Shown here piece by piece: positions 1 to 7,975 of a stretch of 64,000 nt of DNA. Position 1 is the first letter of the stretch, and each line of letters opens with the position of its first letter. A program made the translations under genes and the position numbers. The notes below the pieces were generated by a model. It was given only the letters and a program-made list of their open reading frames with translations. It was not told the origin of the DNA and did no database searches. The DNA comes from an uncultured Lachnospiraceae bacterium. GTDB lineage: Bacteria > Bacillota > Clostridia > Lachnospirales > Lachnospiraceae. The DNA is taken from assembly GCA_902770965.1 (NCBI GenBank), contig CACXUY010000002.1:1-64000 (forward strand), in the 5' to 3' direction.

Positions 1-600
1 TAGATCAGGTAGAGGCATCAGGCTAATGCCATTAAAAGACCGGAGCATAAAAAGCTTCGGGAATTTATAAATATCAACCATGAGTTGGTAAATAGCCACT
101 GACATTGTACCCTGTGAATGTACTAAAATCAAGTTTTGGGCAGACAAATTCTATCAGAATAACAAATGTTTGCACCTTACATTATCAGGCACACGCTGTA
201 TTTCAGCGTTTGCCTGTTTACACAAAGCTCCGGCACGGTGCGCAGCCAATTTTACAAAAATCGTTCAGAAGGGTTTGGGGAGTTTTCCCAACAAGCCAGC
301 TTCATCTTAGAAGCACGCAAAGCAGCAAGCAAGTGATAAACCATGAATCCGATCATAGCTTTCCATGCATAAAAACCCGGAAATGTTGAATTCCCGGGGT
401 TTTCGAGTCTCTCTTGTTCTCGATCAGCGCTTGCTGAACTGAGTTTCACTCGTTCCTTTGGACAGGAAAAAGTGACGATTGTATTATCGGTGCCAATGAG
501 TTCTTTCAGCTCTGTCTGATAGAGCCCTTGTATTTTTCCAAAGCAGGTGAAGCTCCAGCTATTAATATCACATCAGTGTCAGCGCCATATATGGATGTTA
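1..600. other. Left edge without a recognisable gene
   Basis: No reading frame here has a ribosome site, a family motif or a convincing length. The only structured part is the rpsI-end copy at 367-443, annotated separately. The composition is more AT-rich than the genes to the right. This stretch may be chromosome beyond the island or the remains of another insertion; the sequence does not decide. Confidence 0.5.
367..443 (-). repeat. rpsI 3'-end copy with terminator (distal att-like site)
   Basis: Read on the minus strand, CTCAGTTCAGCAAGCG (428-443) is identical to the last coding bases of rpsI at 10678-10693. It keeps the frame Q-F-S-K-R and is followed by TGA. The next bases form a short spacer and a hairpin ending in a T run, which looks like the native rpsI terminator. 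The block is nearly identical to 6211-6285. This is what a tyrosine recombinase that inserts in the 3' end of a gene leaves at the far end of its element. Confidence 0.75.
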
Positions 601-1143
601 TTACTCCAGCGCTTTTCCGAATTCATAAGCTTCATGCTGTGGTTCTTTCTTTCCCGAGGCCTCGCCGGGAGCGCCCATGCCGCCGCAGAAGAGCGTTCCT
701 GCAAGCTCTGCCTTTTCAAAGCAATCCAGCCAGCCCTGTAGGCCGTTTACCGCTTTTTCCGGCACATAGTCTTCATCTTCCGCAGCTGTCATCAGCATAT
801 AAACCTTGCGGAATCTGTAATCAGAGGGATAGAGCGGATTCAACCGATCCAGCAAGGTCTTCATCTGACCGCTCATTTCGTAGTAGTAAATAGGCGTTGC
901 AAACACGAGAGTATCCGCATTCTTGACCTTTTCGGCGATCCAGACCGCATCGTCTTTCAGCACGCACTTTTGCGTCTTCTGACATGCAAGGCAGCCGATG
1001 CAGAATTTCAGTTCCTTGCCCTTCAGACTGATCTGCTCGACTTCATGCCCGGCAGCTTTAGCACCTTTCACCAGACACTCTGTCATAATATCTGAATTAC
1101 TCTTTGCCCGCAGGCTCGTGGAAATCACAAGTACTTTGCTCAT
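601..1143 (-). CDS. NAD(P)H-dependent FMN reductase / flavodoxin-fold oxidoreductase
   Basis: This 180-residue protein has a flavodoxin-like fold. The N-terminal ISTSLRAKSNSD segment matches the phosphate-binding loop of FMN-dependent NAD(P)H reductases. CIGCLACQKTQKC (about 48-60) is the cysteine-rich segment typical of the iron-sulfur flavoprotein-like branch, and ATPIYYYEMSGQMKTLLDR (about 82-100) is the usual FMN-contact motif. The expected role is cytosolic reduction of flavin, quinone or an electrophile with NAD(P)H. AGGAGC lies just before the ATG. It is the last gene of a three-gene minus-strand operon, 11 bases after the hydrolase gene, with a divergent LysR regulator. The family is certain; the substrate is unknown. 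Confidence 0.88.
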   Translation of the reverse strand: MSKVLVISTSLRAKSNSDIMTECLVKGAKAAGHEVEQISLKGKELKFCIGCLACQKTQKCVLKDDAVWIAEKVKNADTLVFATPIYYYEMSGQMKTLLDRLNPLYPSDYRFRKVYMLMTAAEDEDYVPEKAVNGLQGWLDCFEKAELAGTLFCGGMGAPGEASGKKEPQHEAYEFGKALE

Positions 1144-1154
1144 CGGTCCGCTCC

Positions 1155-2156
1155 TTATTTCAGGTATTCTTCAAAGAAGCTCTGCAGCTTTTCAAAGGGA
1201 ATTGCGTTCTTGCTGCCTCCGTCATAAAGATCGGTATGGGAAGCGCCGGGGATGATCAGCAGTTCCTTGTTGTCAGTATACTTGCTGTCCTTCACCATGT
1301 CGGCGTAGGCGTCCTTGCCGAAATAGCATGAATGGGCTGCATCGCCGTGCATCACCAAAACAGCGCTGCGGATCTCATTGCTGTACTTAAGGATCGGCTG
1401 ATTGATAAAGCTCTCACAGCCGATGACGTTCCAGCCGCCGTTGGAATTGAGTGATCTTGCGTGATAGCCTCGTCCGGTCTTGTAATAATCGTAATAGTCT
1501 TTGACAAAGAAAGGCGCATCCTCCGGCAGAGGATCGACCACTCCGCCGCCCAGCTTGTTTTCACCAGCCTTCAGATCCTCGAGTCTCTGGGCGCACATGG
1601 CGGCTCTTTTTTGATAGCGGGCTTCCTCGCTGTCCTCAGAATCGAAGTATCCCTTCGCGTTCACACGGGTCATGTCGTACATGGTGGAAGCAACGGTCGC
1701 CTTGATCCGGGTATCCAGCGCCGCCGTATTGAGAGCCATGCCGCCCCAGCCGCAGATCCCGATGATGCCTATGCGATCCGGGTCGACCTTCTCATTCAGG
1801 GAGAGGAAGTCCACTGCTGCCATGAAATCTTCGGTATTAATATCGGGGGAGGCCATGTAACGGACATTTCCACCGCTCTCACCCGTGAATGAGGGATCAA
1901 AAGCAATCGTCAGGAATCCGCGCTCTGCCATCGTCTGAGCGTACAGGCCGGAGCACTGTTCTTTGACCGCGCCGAAGGGACCGCAGACTGCGATCGCAGG
2001 AAGCTTTTCTTCCGCATTCTTCGGAACATACATGTCTGCCGCCAGCGTAATGCCGTAGCGGTTGACAAAGGTCACTTTGCTGTGATCAACTTTTTTGCTC
2101 TTCGGGAAAGTCTTATCCCATTCGCTTGTGAGTACGAGTTCTTCTTTTTTGATCAT
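1155..2156 (-). CDS. Alpha/beta hydrolase (dienelactone-hydrolase-like)
   Basis: A 333-residue cytosolic protein without a signal peptide. IAVCGPFGAVKEQCSGLYAQ marks the oxyanion-hole region. IGICGWGGM (about 150-158) sits at the nucleophile elbow with Cys in place of the usual Ser, as in dienelactone-hydrolase relatives. The late VLVMHGDAAHSC and IIPGASHTDLYD segments supply the likely acid and histidine. AAGGAG precedes the ATG by a normal distance. It is the middle gene of the LysR-linked operon with the flavin reductase. Such pairs often act on reactive or aromatic small molecules, but the substrate cannot be read from sequence. Confidence 0.85.
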   Translation of the reverse strand: MIKKEELVLTSEWDKTFPKSKKVDHSKVTFVNRYGITLAADMYVPKNAEEKLPAIAVCGPFGAVKEQCSGLYAQTMAERGFLTIAFDPSFTGESGGNVRYMASPDINTEDFMAAVDFLSLNEKVDPDRIGIIGICGWGGMALNTAALDTRIKATVASTMYDMTRVNAKGYFDSEDSEEARYQKRAAMCAQRLEDLKAGENKLGGGVVDPLPEDAPFFVKDYYDYYKTGRGYHARSLNSNGGWNVIGCESFINQPILKYSNEIRSAVLVMHGDAAHSCYFGKDAYADMVKDSKYTDNKELLIIPGASHTDLYDGGSKNAIPFEKLQSFFEEYLK

Positions 2157-2174
2157 GGTCTTGATCTCCTTATC

Positions 2175-2408
2175 TCATATTGTCTGCTGAAACATTTTTG
2201 CTGTCTGCCGGATCAGGAAATCCAAACAATCCACTTTTCGCTGGCTTTCGTGAAGCTCCTCCATCCGGCTGCACCGGCATTTCCGGAAGTGCCGGATCAT
2301 GGCTTCCGCATCTCCGGCTTCATAGAGCTTTCTTGCTTTTTCCAGTTCCTCGCTTCCACATCCTGCATCCGAAAGGTTCGTAAGGATCTTCTCCAGTTCT
2401 TCCTTCAT
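2175..2408 (-). CDS. Small helical protein, first gene of the LysR-linked operon
   Basis: A charged, helix-forming protein of 77 residues from ATG 2408, which has GGGAGA upstream. An in-frame ATG at 2429 would add seven residues but has a poorer ribosome site. Cys residues in the centre (CRCSRM) and a C-terminal segment LDFLIRQTAKM recall the effector-side helix of MerR-type regulators, but no helix-turn-helix is present. It precedes the hydrolase gene by 18 bases and is transcribed with it. No function can be assigned. Confidence 0.6.
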   Translation of the reverse strand: MKEELEKILTNLSDAGCGSEELEKARKLYEAGDAEAMIRHFRKCRCSRMEELHESQRKVDCLDFLIRQTAKMFQQTI

Positions 2409-2458
2409 CTCTAGGGTTCTCCCAACCATTTTTCTTTCTGTTTGTTCATTATAAAGGC

Positions 2459-2503
2459 TTTACGAACGTCTCGCTAATGGATATAATGAATATCGTGATA
2501 TTC
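2459..2503 (+). promoter_or_regulatory. lysR promoter with start-site palindrome
   Basis: TTTACG (2459-2464), 17 bases, then TATAAT (2482-2487) form a promoter for the LysR gene. Directly downstream lies the perfect palindrome GAATATC-gt-GATATTC (2488-2503), over the expected transcription start. LysR proteins bind such dyads between themselves and a divergent target, so this is probably the shared site for autorepression and for control of the minus-strand operon. Confidence 0.6.
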
Positions 2504-2549
2504 GTAATCAGCATATCATTCCATCAAAACTGCAGGAGGATAAGCTACC

Positions 2550-3431
2550 ATGGAGATCCGCACCCTAAGGTATTTTCTGGCTGTTGCCAGGGAAGAGAAT
2601 ATGTCCCGCGCTGCAGAGCATCTGCACGTAACGCAGCCTACACTTTCCAAGGCGCTGAAAGCCTTAGAGGATGAGCTTGGCAAGAAGCTTTTCATTCGGC
2701 ACAGCTTCAGCATCGCACTGACGGAGGAAGGCGTGCTTCTTCGGAACCGGGCAGAGGATCTCATATCCATGGCAGACAAGATCGAGCAGGAATTCCTGAC
2801 CCTTGACGACATCACCGGCGGCGATATCTACTTCGGCCTGGCAGAGTCCTATCAGATCCGTTACCTGGCCAGGGAGATCCGCACTTTTAAGGAAACCTAT
2901 CCTGATCTCCAGTATCACATCACCAGCGGAGATACAGAACAGGTCACGGAAAAGCTTGATAAGGGACTGCTGGATTTCGCAGTGATCTGTGAAATCCCGG
3001 ATGAAAGGAAATATAACTACATCATTTTTCCGGAGGCAGACTATTTCGGGGCAGCTGTCCCCACATCGTCCGCACTGGCGGAGAAGGAATGCATCACTGC
3101 GCAGAACCTTGCGGGCCAGCCTCTGTTCTGCTCCGAACAAAGCTGGGAAAACGATATCCGTCCCTGGGCAGGAGATTTGTTCCCTCAGCTGCATCTGGAA
3201 GGCTCCTTTCGCCTTTCCTATAACGGTTCCATGTTTGCGAAAGAAGGCCTTGGAATCTTGCTTACACTGAACAATTTGATTGATACGTCGCCGGAAAACG
3301 GACTAGTCTTCCGACCGCTCTCGCCGCGTCTTGAATTGAAAATGTATTTGATCTGGAATAAATACCAGAGCTTCACGCCTATCGCAGAGAGGTTCCTGAA
3401 TCAGATAAAGAATTCATTTGCCAATCAATAA
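2550..3431 (+). CDS. LysR-family transcriptional regulator
   Basis: A 293-residue protein with the LysR winged helix at residues 1-60 (MEIRTLRYFLAVAREENMSR, then AAEHLHVTQPTLSKALKALE) and a periplasmic-binding-protein-like effector domain from about 90. GCAGGAGG precedes the ATG. It is divergent from the small protein/hydrolase/flavin reductase operon and about 120 bases from it, the usual LysR layout, so it most likely controls that operon in response to a small molecule. The effector is unknown. Confidence 0.93.
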   Translation: MEIRTLRYFLAVAREENMSRAAEHLHVTQPTLSKALKALEDELGKKLFIRHSFSIALTEEGVLLRNRAEDLISMADKIEQEFLTLDDITGGDIYFGLAESYQIRYLAREIRTFKETYPDLQYHITSGDTEQVTEKLDKGLLDFAVICEIPDERKYNYIIFPEADYFGAAVPTSSALAEKECITAQNLAGQPLFCSEQSWENDIRPWAGDLFPQLHLEGSFRLSYNGSMFAKEGLGILLTLNNLIDTSPENGLVFRPLSPRLELKMYLIWNKYQSFTPIAERFLNQIKNSFANQ

Positions 3432-3509
3432 AAGACCGCCGGATGACATCCTGAACCGGGCATCTTTCGGCGATTTTGATTTCAGTGTTGACTCCGCGGT
3501 CCTGTTCTT

Positions 3510-4541
3510 TTATCGCACCCATTGTTTCAGAAAGCTTATCATCCTGTCAAATGCGTCTTTTGCCACATCGTTTTCACGTTCAGAGGCAACAAAGCAGTGC
3601 TGCATCTGAAGGTTCTGTTCAGCCAGAGGATCGACTAAAGCGTGTTCTGCGTTTGCGCTGGTTAATGCAGCATCCATTTCCCGCATATCTACGTAATACT
3701 CACTGCCCAGCAAGAACGCTTTAGGGTAGTTTGAATCAACCCACAGGATGTTATTGTATTTTTGCTTTTCCTCATGATTGAGGAAGATAGAGCCTTTTAC
3801 ATAGTTGCCCACAAGAACCTTGGTTCCTAAAGAAAACTTATCATAAACGAGAGGTGCATCGTCAAGCACCACTGCCTTGATCTGCTCAGGCTTCAGCACG
3901 GGCGAAATACCCAAGACCTCAGCATAATCCGGATTGGTAATAATACTCCCCAGCTGACTTGTCATGATCGCTCCCGCGGACGAGCCCATGATAACCACTC
4001 GACCCATATCCAGATGATATTCGTCAGCGTGATCGTTCAAAAACCGGAAGGCTTCATTGGCCTGGATCAGAGGAGCCGGAAAATGGTACTCGGGAACCAG
4101 CACGTAATCAATATTTACAAAATTATACCCTTCAGCACAAATATCGTCCAGCAATGCAGTCGCGTCACTTTCAGCGAGGGGATCCCCTACGCTCTTACTG
4201 CCGCCAAAGAATCCGCCGCCATGAAAGTAGATAAGAGTGGGCCTTGATGTTTCCCTGTTCTCATCCGGGTAGGTAATGTCCAGGAAGCTGTTTGGATAGG
4301 TTTCAGAATACTTGAGTTCGGTTATGATGTACTGACCATTATTCTTTACACCTTCCATCGGCTCACCAAGCGGCTCGTAGGAGTTTATGGTGTTTACCGT
4401 ACCGGCCGATAGTTTTTGGATCGTACCTACGATGATCTGCGTGTGCGTCATAAGGATCAAAGCGATTATCGCCGGAACAGCCGGTAAGACAGCAAGAACT
4501 ATCAATACAGTATGTCTCTTTTTCCCTGTTTTCCTGCTCAT
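3510..4541 (-). CDS. Membrane-anchored alpha/beta hydrolase (esterase/lipase, HSL-like)
   Basis: A 343-residue protein with an N-terminal hydrophobic anchor (about residues 10-35). Then come YFHGGGFFGG, the HGGG oxyanion motif of hormone-sensitive-lipase-like esterases, and VIMGSSAGAIMT, the G-x-S-x-G nucleophile elbow. A late His lies in the QHCFVA segment. I chose ATG 4541 over the upstream ATG 4565 because GGAGAAG sits at the right distance and the start overlaps the stop of the preceding gene as ATGA, typical of translational coupling. It is second in a two-gene operon under the divergent TetR-type regulator. Likely an extracytoplasmic carboxylesterase. Confidence 0.86.
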   Translation of the reverse strand: MSRKTGKKRHTVLIVLAVLPAVPAIIALILMTHTQIIVGTIQKLSAGTVNTINSYEPLGEPMEGVKNNGQYIITELKYSETYPNSFLDITYPDENRETSRPTLIYFHGGGFFGGSKSVGDPLAESDATALLDDICAEGYNFVNIDYVLVPEYHFPAPLIQANEAFRFLNDHADEYHLDMGRVVIMGSSAGAIMTSQLGSIITNPDYAEVLGISPVLKPEQIKAVVLDDAPLVYDKFSLGTKVLVGNYVKGSIFLNHEEKQKYNNILWVDSNYPKAFLLGSEYYVDMREMDAALTSANAEHALVDPLAEQNLQMQHCFVASERENDVAKDAFDRMISFLKQWVR

Positions 4542-5491
4542 TTGTTCTTCTCCACATCCTGCCAATTGTTATTATGAAGGATCTCCGCAGATTCACCGAT
4601 GAAGACCTCAGCAGCTTCTTCGTCTCCGCATAGCTGCCACAGCATCCACGCCGTCATGTAGCCGTCACTCCGGGCAAGCATGTCCTCGTGCTCTGCGCCT
4701 GTTGCTCTTGCGCGTACCTTAAGCACATCATCGCTGATCATTTCATAATTCCCGACAAGAGAAGCAAGCGGTGCAACTCCGGCATATTCCTTGGTGATAT
4801 CAGCAGCGCCATTATCATCCGTTTTCCCGGTTCCTGCTGCCATGAAATATGGTATCTTGATTTTTGAAACGTCATATCTCCACCCCATGTTTTCGGCAAG
4901 GAGCGGATAGGCTGCGCTACCGGTAAATATTGCTTTATACGCTGTACCATTGTCATACATCGTTACTGCAGCTATGGCTCCGGCTCCGCCCTGTGAGAAT
5001 CCCACAATTCCGATATTATCCGCGTCCAGCCTGCCGTTTAATTGGTGAGCCGACGGCAGATTCAGAATATAGTCTAGCATGATGGACGTTGTTTCACCTG
5101 TCCCTGTCTGCGGGTCTTCATTTCCGACAACGATGAACCCCCACGACGCAAGACGCTTAAACCACGGTTCATATTTGAATGCAGGTGTCCCGCTGGCATT
5201 AACGACAACAATCACAGGATACTTTTTATCATTGCTCGCTAGTTCTGAAGGATACCAAAAGCGCACCTTTTTGATCGTCTCATTATCTGATGGATCATCG
5301 AAAGAGGAAACCTCGTACTCGCCGACCTGCGAATACTTCTGCTCAAGAGGCGCGGAAGAAGCGAAATCGGTATAATATTCCTCTTTGACGGAGGCCTTCT
5401 TTGCCTCTATAGACCCTTTGAGCACAAGTGCAGCTGCTACAGCTGCTATGGCTAAAATGATCACTCCGATGATTTTCATGATCTTTTTCAT
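4538..5491 (-). CDS. Membrane-anchored alpha/beta hydrolase
   Basis: A 317-residue protein starting at ATG 5491 (MKKIMKIIGV), which has AGGAGGT seven bases upstream; an in-frame ATG at 5530 has no such site and lies in the operator. Residues 1-25 form a signal anchor. PVIVVVNASGTPAF marks the first core strand region. VGFSQGGAGA is the nucleophile elbow, followed by a core containing YFMAAGTGKTDDNG and a late GAEHEDM. It resembles the cutinase/PET-hydrolase-like branch of alpha/beta hydrolases, but substrate assignment would be a guess. It is first in the TetR-linked operon and overlaps the next hydrolase gene by four bases. Confidence 0.84.
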   Translation of the reverse strand: MKKIMKIIGVIILAIAAVAAALVLKGSIEAKKASVKEEYYTDFASSAPLEQKYSQVGEYEVSSFDDPSDNETIKKVRFWYPSELASNDKKYPVIVVVNASGTPAFKYEPWFKRLASWGFIVVGNEDPQTGTGETTSIMLDYILNLPSAHQLNGRLDADNIGIVGFSQGGAGAIAAVTMYDNGTAYKAIFTGSAAYPLLAENMGWRYDVSKIKIPYFMAAGTGKTDDNGAADITKEYAGVAPLASLVGNYEMISDDVLKVRARATGAEHEDMLARSDGYMTAWMLWQLCGDEEAAEVFIGESAEILHNNNWQDVEKNK

Positions 5492-5520
5492 ATTGACCTC
5501 CTTGACATGCCGTTGAAACA

Positions 5521-5549
5521 AGTGTATCATTAATTCATCGATGATACAA
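5521..5549 (-). promoter_or_regulatory. Hydrolase-operon promoter covered by a TetR-type operator
   Basis: On the minus strand TTGTAT (5544-5549), 17 bases and TACACT (5521-5526) form a promoter. The inverted repeat TGTATCAT (5523-5530) / ATGATACA (5541-5548) overlaps both boxes, so binding would block RNA polymerase. A further TGATACA half-site lies at 5572-5578, before the tetR-type gene. The arrangement fits repression of both directions by the TetR-family protein encoded next door. Confidence 0.68.
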
Positions 5550-5595
5550 GTGTTTTAGCAAACTGATACAATGACCGGAGGTTTGTTTCGTCATC

Positions 5596-6111
5596 ATGAT
5601 TATGAACAACGAACAGAAAAAAACCTATGTGAAAAAGCAGCTCACCACTGCACTTCTTGCGCTTCTTAAAGAAAAGCCTCTCTCTGATATCTCCATCAGT
5701 GAACTTGCAGATAGGGCCGAGGTTGGTCGCGTCTCCTTCTATCGGAATTATAAGAACAAAGAAGATATCCTGAAGGAAGAATCGGACCGTCTCATTAAGG
5801 AATGGGGAAAGCTGTATGAGTCAAATCCGGAATCAGCACCGGAGACCTTGTTTCCATCGTTGTTTGATTTCTACCGGGACCACAGGGATTTCTACACCAC
5901 TCTCTATGATGCCGGTATGTCCTCCATCATGATGGAAACGATCATAGACACTATTCGGATCACGCCTGAGATGCAGAATCTTGAGGCATACATGAAATCC
6001 TTTTGGGCATATGGCATATACGGGTGGATGCTCGAATGGATCAAACGTGGCATGCAGGAGAACGGAAAAGAGCTGAGCACGCTCTTTTCACTTTCTGCTC
6101 CAAAAGGATAA
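5596..6111 (+). CDS. TetR/AcrR-family transcriptional regulator
   Basis: A 171-residue protein. Residues 10-60 form the TetR DNA-binding domain: LTTALLALLKEKPLSDISIS, then ELADRAEVGRVSFYRNYKNK. The remainder is the all-helical ligand and dimer domain. GGAGGT lies upstream of the ATG at a somewhat long distance. It is divergent from the two membrane-anchored hydrolases, and the palindromic operator sits between them, so it is expected to repress that operon. The inducer is unknown. Confidence 0.9.
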   Translation: MIMNNEQKKTYVKKQLTTALLALLKEKPLSDISISELADRAEVGRVSFYRNYKNKEDILKEESDRLIKEWGKLYESNPESAPETLFPSLFDFYRDHRDFYTTLYDAGMSSIMMETIIDTIRITPEMQNLEAYMKSFWAYGIYGWMLEWIKRGMQENGKELSTLFSLSAPKG

Positions 6112-6210
6112 AAACCAACCTGCAACTGTTCAGCAGCCCTTATGTGAAAATAAACGTAACTTTCTCGCAGTACTTGCATAGGACATTATGTCGAGGTTTA
6201 GAGGCTTTGG

Positions 6211-6285
6211 GCATGAAAAAACCCCGGAAATGTTGAATTCCCAGGGTTTTCGCATCTCTCTTGTTCTCGATCAGCGCTTGCTGAA
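6211..6285 (-). repeat. rpsI 3'-end copy with terminator (internal att-like site)
   Basis: This block is close to identical to 367-443: TTCAGCAAGCG followed by TGA, the same spacer and the same terminator hairpin with a T run, read on the minus strand. Upstream of the 11-bp core the sequence differs from rpsI and from the first copy, although the frame still reads E-F-S-K-R-stop. It marks the junction between two accreted segments. Confidence 0.7.
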
Positions 6286-6575
6286 TTCCCTTATCTCTTC
6301 GGAGACTGCCAGGCACTTCCGAAAAAGCCCGAGAAAACTGAGATGGTTTTGCGTTTTCCGCTCAGTTTTGCTTGATTCTGGCGGTTTCTGTAAGCAAAGA
6401 TCGTGATCCCCGGTATCAGCGCAACCCCCGTATGGAGTGAGGATTTGCTGCATGTGTGCTTCATACCCACCGCATCCCAGGGCGATGGATTTTAGCACTA
6501 TATACGCAGATCCTCACTTTAATTTCCACTTTTTGAGAACATGTCGAATGGATATTCTGCAAAACACATTAGCGG
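6286..6575. other. Non-coding junction after the internal att copy
   Basis: No gene is supported. An inverted repeat is visible around 6329-6372 (AAAACTGAG paired with CTCAGTTTT). One TGCTGCATG motif occurs at 6446, like those clustered beside rpsI. Confidence 0.45.
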
Positions 6576-6776
6576 TTAATATGCTCCATCGTCATCGATT
6601 GAATCTTTTTTGTACTCCTTATAGCACCAGCGGGCGATTGTCTGTATCAGCTCCGTTGGTAGTTCTTTATTCCACGGCAGGCTGATCGTACCCTTGCTCA
6701 CGTCGTATTCCTTCAGTTCCTCCGCAAATACTGTCGTTGCCTCGCCTCCTGGATAAAGGCCCAGATGCTTCCGCAT
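6576..6776 (-). CDS. DUF1801-like C-terminal protein (short)
   Basis: A 66-residue protein that begins at the HLGLYPG motif and continues through SKGTISLPWNKELP to LIQTIARWC, which matches the C-terminal half of DUF1801 (YdhG-like) proteins. Full-length members are about 120 residues, so the N-terminal half is missing. It nevertheless has a good AAGGAG site, formed by the last codons of the upstream DUF1905 gene, two bases away. It is either a stand-alone half domain or a decayed gene. Confidence 0.6.
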   Translation of the reverse strand: MRKHLGLYPGGEATTVFAEELKEYDVSKGTISLPWNKELPTELIQTIARWCYKEYKKDSIDDDGAY

Positions 6777-6778
6777 AT

Positions 6779-7072
6779 TCAGTCTCCTTTATCTGCTGCC
6801 AGCTCAATGACAACATGGATCACATCACCGTCGCATTTGTTCAGTTGCTTTCTGATCGACTTCAGTACTCCAATGATATAGCATATCGATCCGTCTTCAT
6901 TTTTCAGTCCCATATTGACGATACTGCCATTGTATGGAATGCTGTCAAACAGAGCAGCGACCTTAACACGGCCTTTTCCAAATTCCCGGCGGATATCCCA
7001 AGGGAAAACCACGTAGGCTCCGCCGTTGTCCTCCATCTCATGAAGAGTCGCATCATATTCGTATCGTTTCAT
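6779..7072 (-). CDS. DUF1905 domain protein
   Basis: A 97-residue protein matching DUF1905: a central FPWDIRREFGKGRVKVAALF segment, then PYNGSIVNMG, followed by the strand-rich YIIGVLKSIRKQL and a DVIHVVIEL end. DUF1905 modules are found alone or joined to YdeI/DUF1801-type modules; here the partner-like fragment is the next gene. The biochemical function is unknown. The ribosome site is weak (GAAAGA). Confidence 0.72.
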   Translation of the reverse strand: MKRYEYDATLHEMEDNGGAYVVFPWDIRREFGKGRVKVAALFDSIPYNGSIVNMGLKNEDGSICYIIGVLKSIRKQLNKCDGDVIHVVIELAADKGD

Positions 7073-7465
7073 AATTATCTTTCAAACAACTCCAATTATC
7101 CTATGGTTAAAGTCAGTCCTACATTTTAGGACTCTCGATTTATATGATCTTTCCGTATTTGTCCCTGACATCCCCGGAAACGCAATTTCTTTCATTCTTG
7201 CGGGAAATCATCAGATGTCCGGCGGCTTACCGGATCCATGGGTCGTTCCTGCCCCTCCGTGGTTCTCACCGAGCCGTCTCTCGACGGAAGTCTCATTATT
7301 CTGTGACAGATCTTCGCTTATGCGCCGGTTGCTGTCCGGCTCTTACAGGCCAGCTGCCGCTCTGGTCTTTCGACCGTCTCCGCGTTCGCTGCTGCTGTAG
7401 CTCCTTATCACTGGATCGTACCTGATGAATGTGTATTCAATTGTCCCGGCTTTCATCTTCTGGCC
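7073..7465. other. Intergenic stretch, nothing recognised
   Basis: Short frames on both strands lack ribosome sites and family motifs. No repeat shared with the rest of the window was found. It may be decayed mobile-element DNA. Confidence 0.4.
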
Positions 7466-7702
7466 TCAGACCGCCTCCGGCTGGAAGTACCCGATCTCTT
7501 CCCAGACCTTCCGGTCGGGGCAGTAGTAGTTGTACTCGTTGGAGTCATCCAGCTTGATCGCGTATCCGAACCGGAAGATTCCCTGCTGGAGCCCGACCCT
7601 TACGTACTGGGCGTCCTTGTGCATGGCCTTCGCGATCTCGATAATCGGAACGTTTCGTCCGGTGAAGGGCGGAAGTTCCAGATAGACCTTCTCCTGGCTC
7701 AT
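7466..7702 (-). CDS. Small excisionase/regulator-like protein of the island
   Basis: A 78-residue protein starting at ATG 7702, preceded by AAGGAGGTG; the longer frame from 7780 runs through the promoter and is rejected. The segment PIIEIAKAMHKDAQYVRVGLQ resembles a helix-turn-helix with the pattern of small proteins found beside integrases in Clostridia elements. The rest (RFGYAIKL, YNYYCPDRKVWEEIGY) is conserved-looking but of unknown function. A strong promoter bracketed by two operators drives it. An excisionase or early regulator is a reasonable guess, not proven. Confidence 0.62.
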   Translation of the reverse strand: MSQEKVYLELPPFTGRNVPIIEIAKAMHKDAQYVRVGLQQGIFRFGYAIKLDDSNEYNYYCPDRKVWEEIGYFQPEAV

Positions 7703-7727
7703 TTGCCTCACCTCCTTTCCCCTAAAA

Positions 7728-7806
7728 TACGAAATATCAGTTCGCATCGTGATGGTATCACACCCTGCGCTTCTTGTCAATACCTTTTACGAATTATTAT
7801 TTCGCA
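7728..7806 (-). promoter_or_regulatory. Repressor-type promoter with two 19-bp operators
   Basis: TTGACA (7775-7780), 17 bases and TACCAT (7752-7757) form a minus-strand promoter. TACGAATTATTATTTCGCA (7788-7806) lies just upstream of the -35 box and TACGAAATATCAGTTCGCA (7728-7746) just downstream of the -10 box. Both are imperfect palindromes of the form TRCGAA-N7-TTCGYA, 60 bp apart. A third copy lies at 9366-9384 before the XRE gene. Confidence 0.75.
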
Positions 7807-7909
7807 TTGGCACCATGAGATACGCACAACAGTGCCGCACATCACCTCCGGTCTTTTTCTATTGATAACTTAAACAATTTATTAGCCAAGTTCTCAACGA
7901 ACATGTCCC

Positions 7910-7938
7910 TTGACTTTGTGCAAAACTTAGTCTAAAAT
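7910..7938 (+). promoter_or_regulatory. Promoter of the DUF4143 ATPase gene
   Basis: TTGACT (7910-7915), 17 bases and TAAAAT (7933-7938) lie about 38 bases before the ATG at 7976, which has AAGGAGG. No operator palindrome of the neighbouring type overlaps it. Confidence 0.65.
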
Positions 7939-7975
7939 ATAGTAGACTTCATTTCAGCCTAAGGAGGCACGTGCC

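Noticed and set aside
252-449. 65-codon minus-strand frame at the left edge
   Set aside because: It runs through the terminator and att copy in the wrong frame and has no ribosome site.
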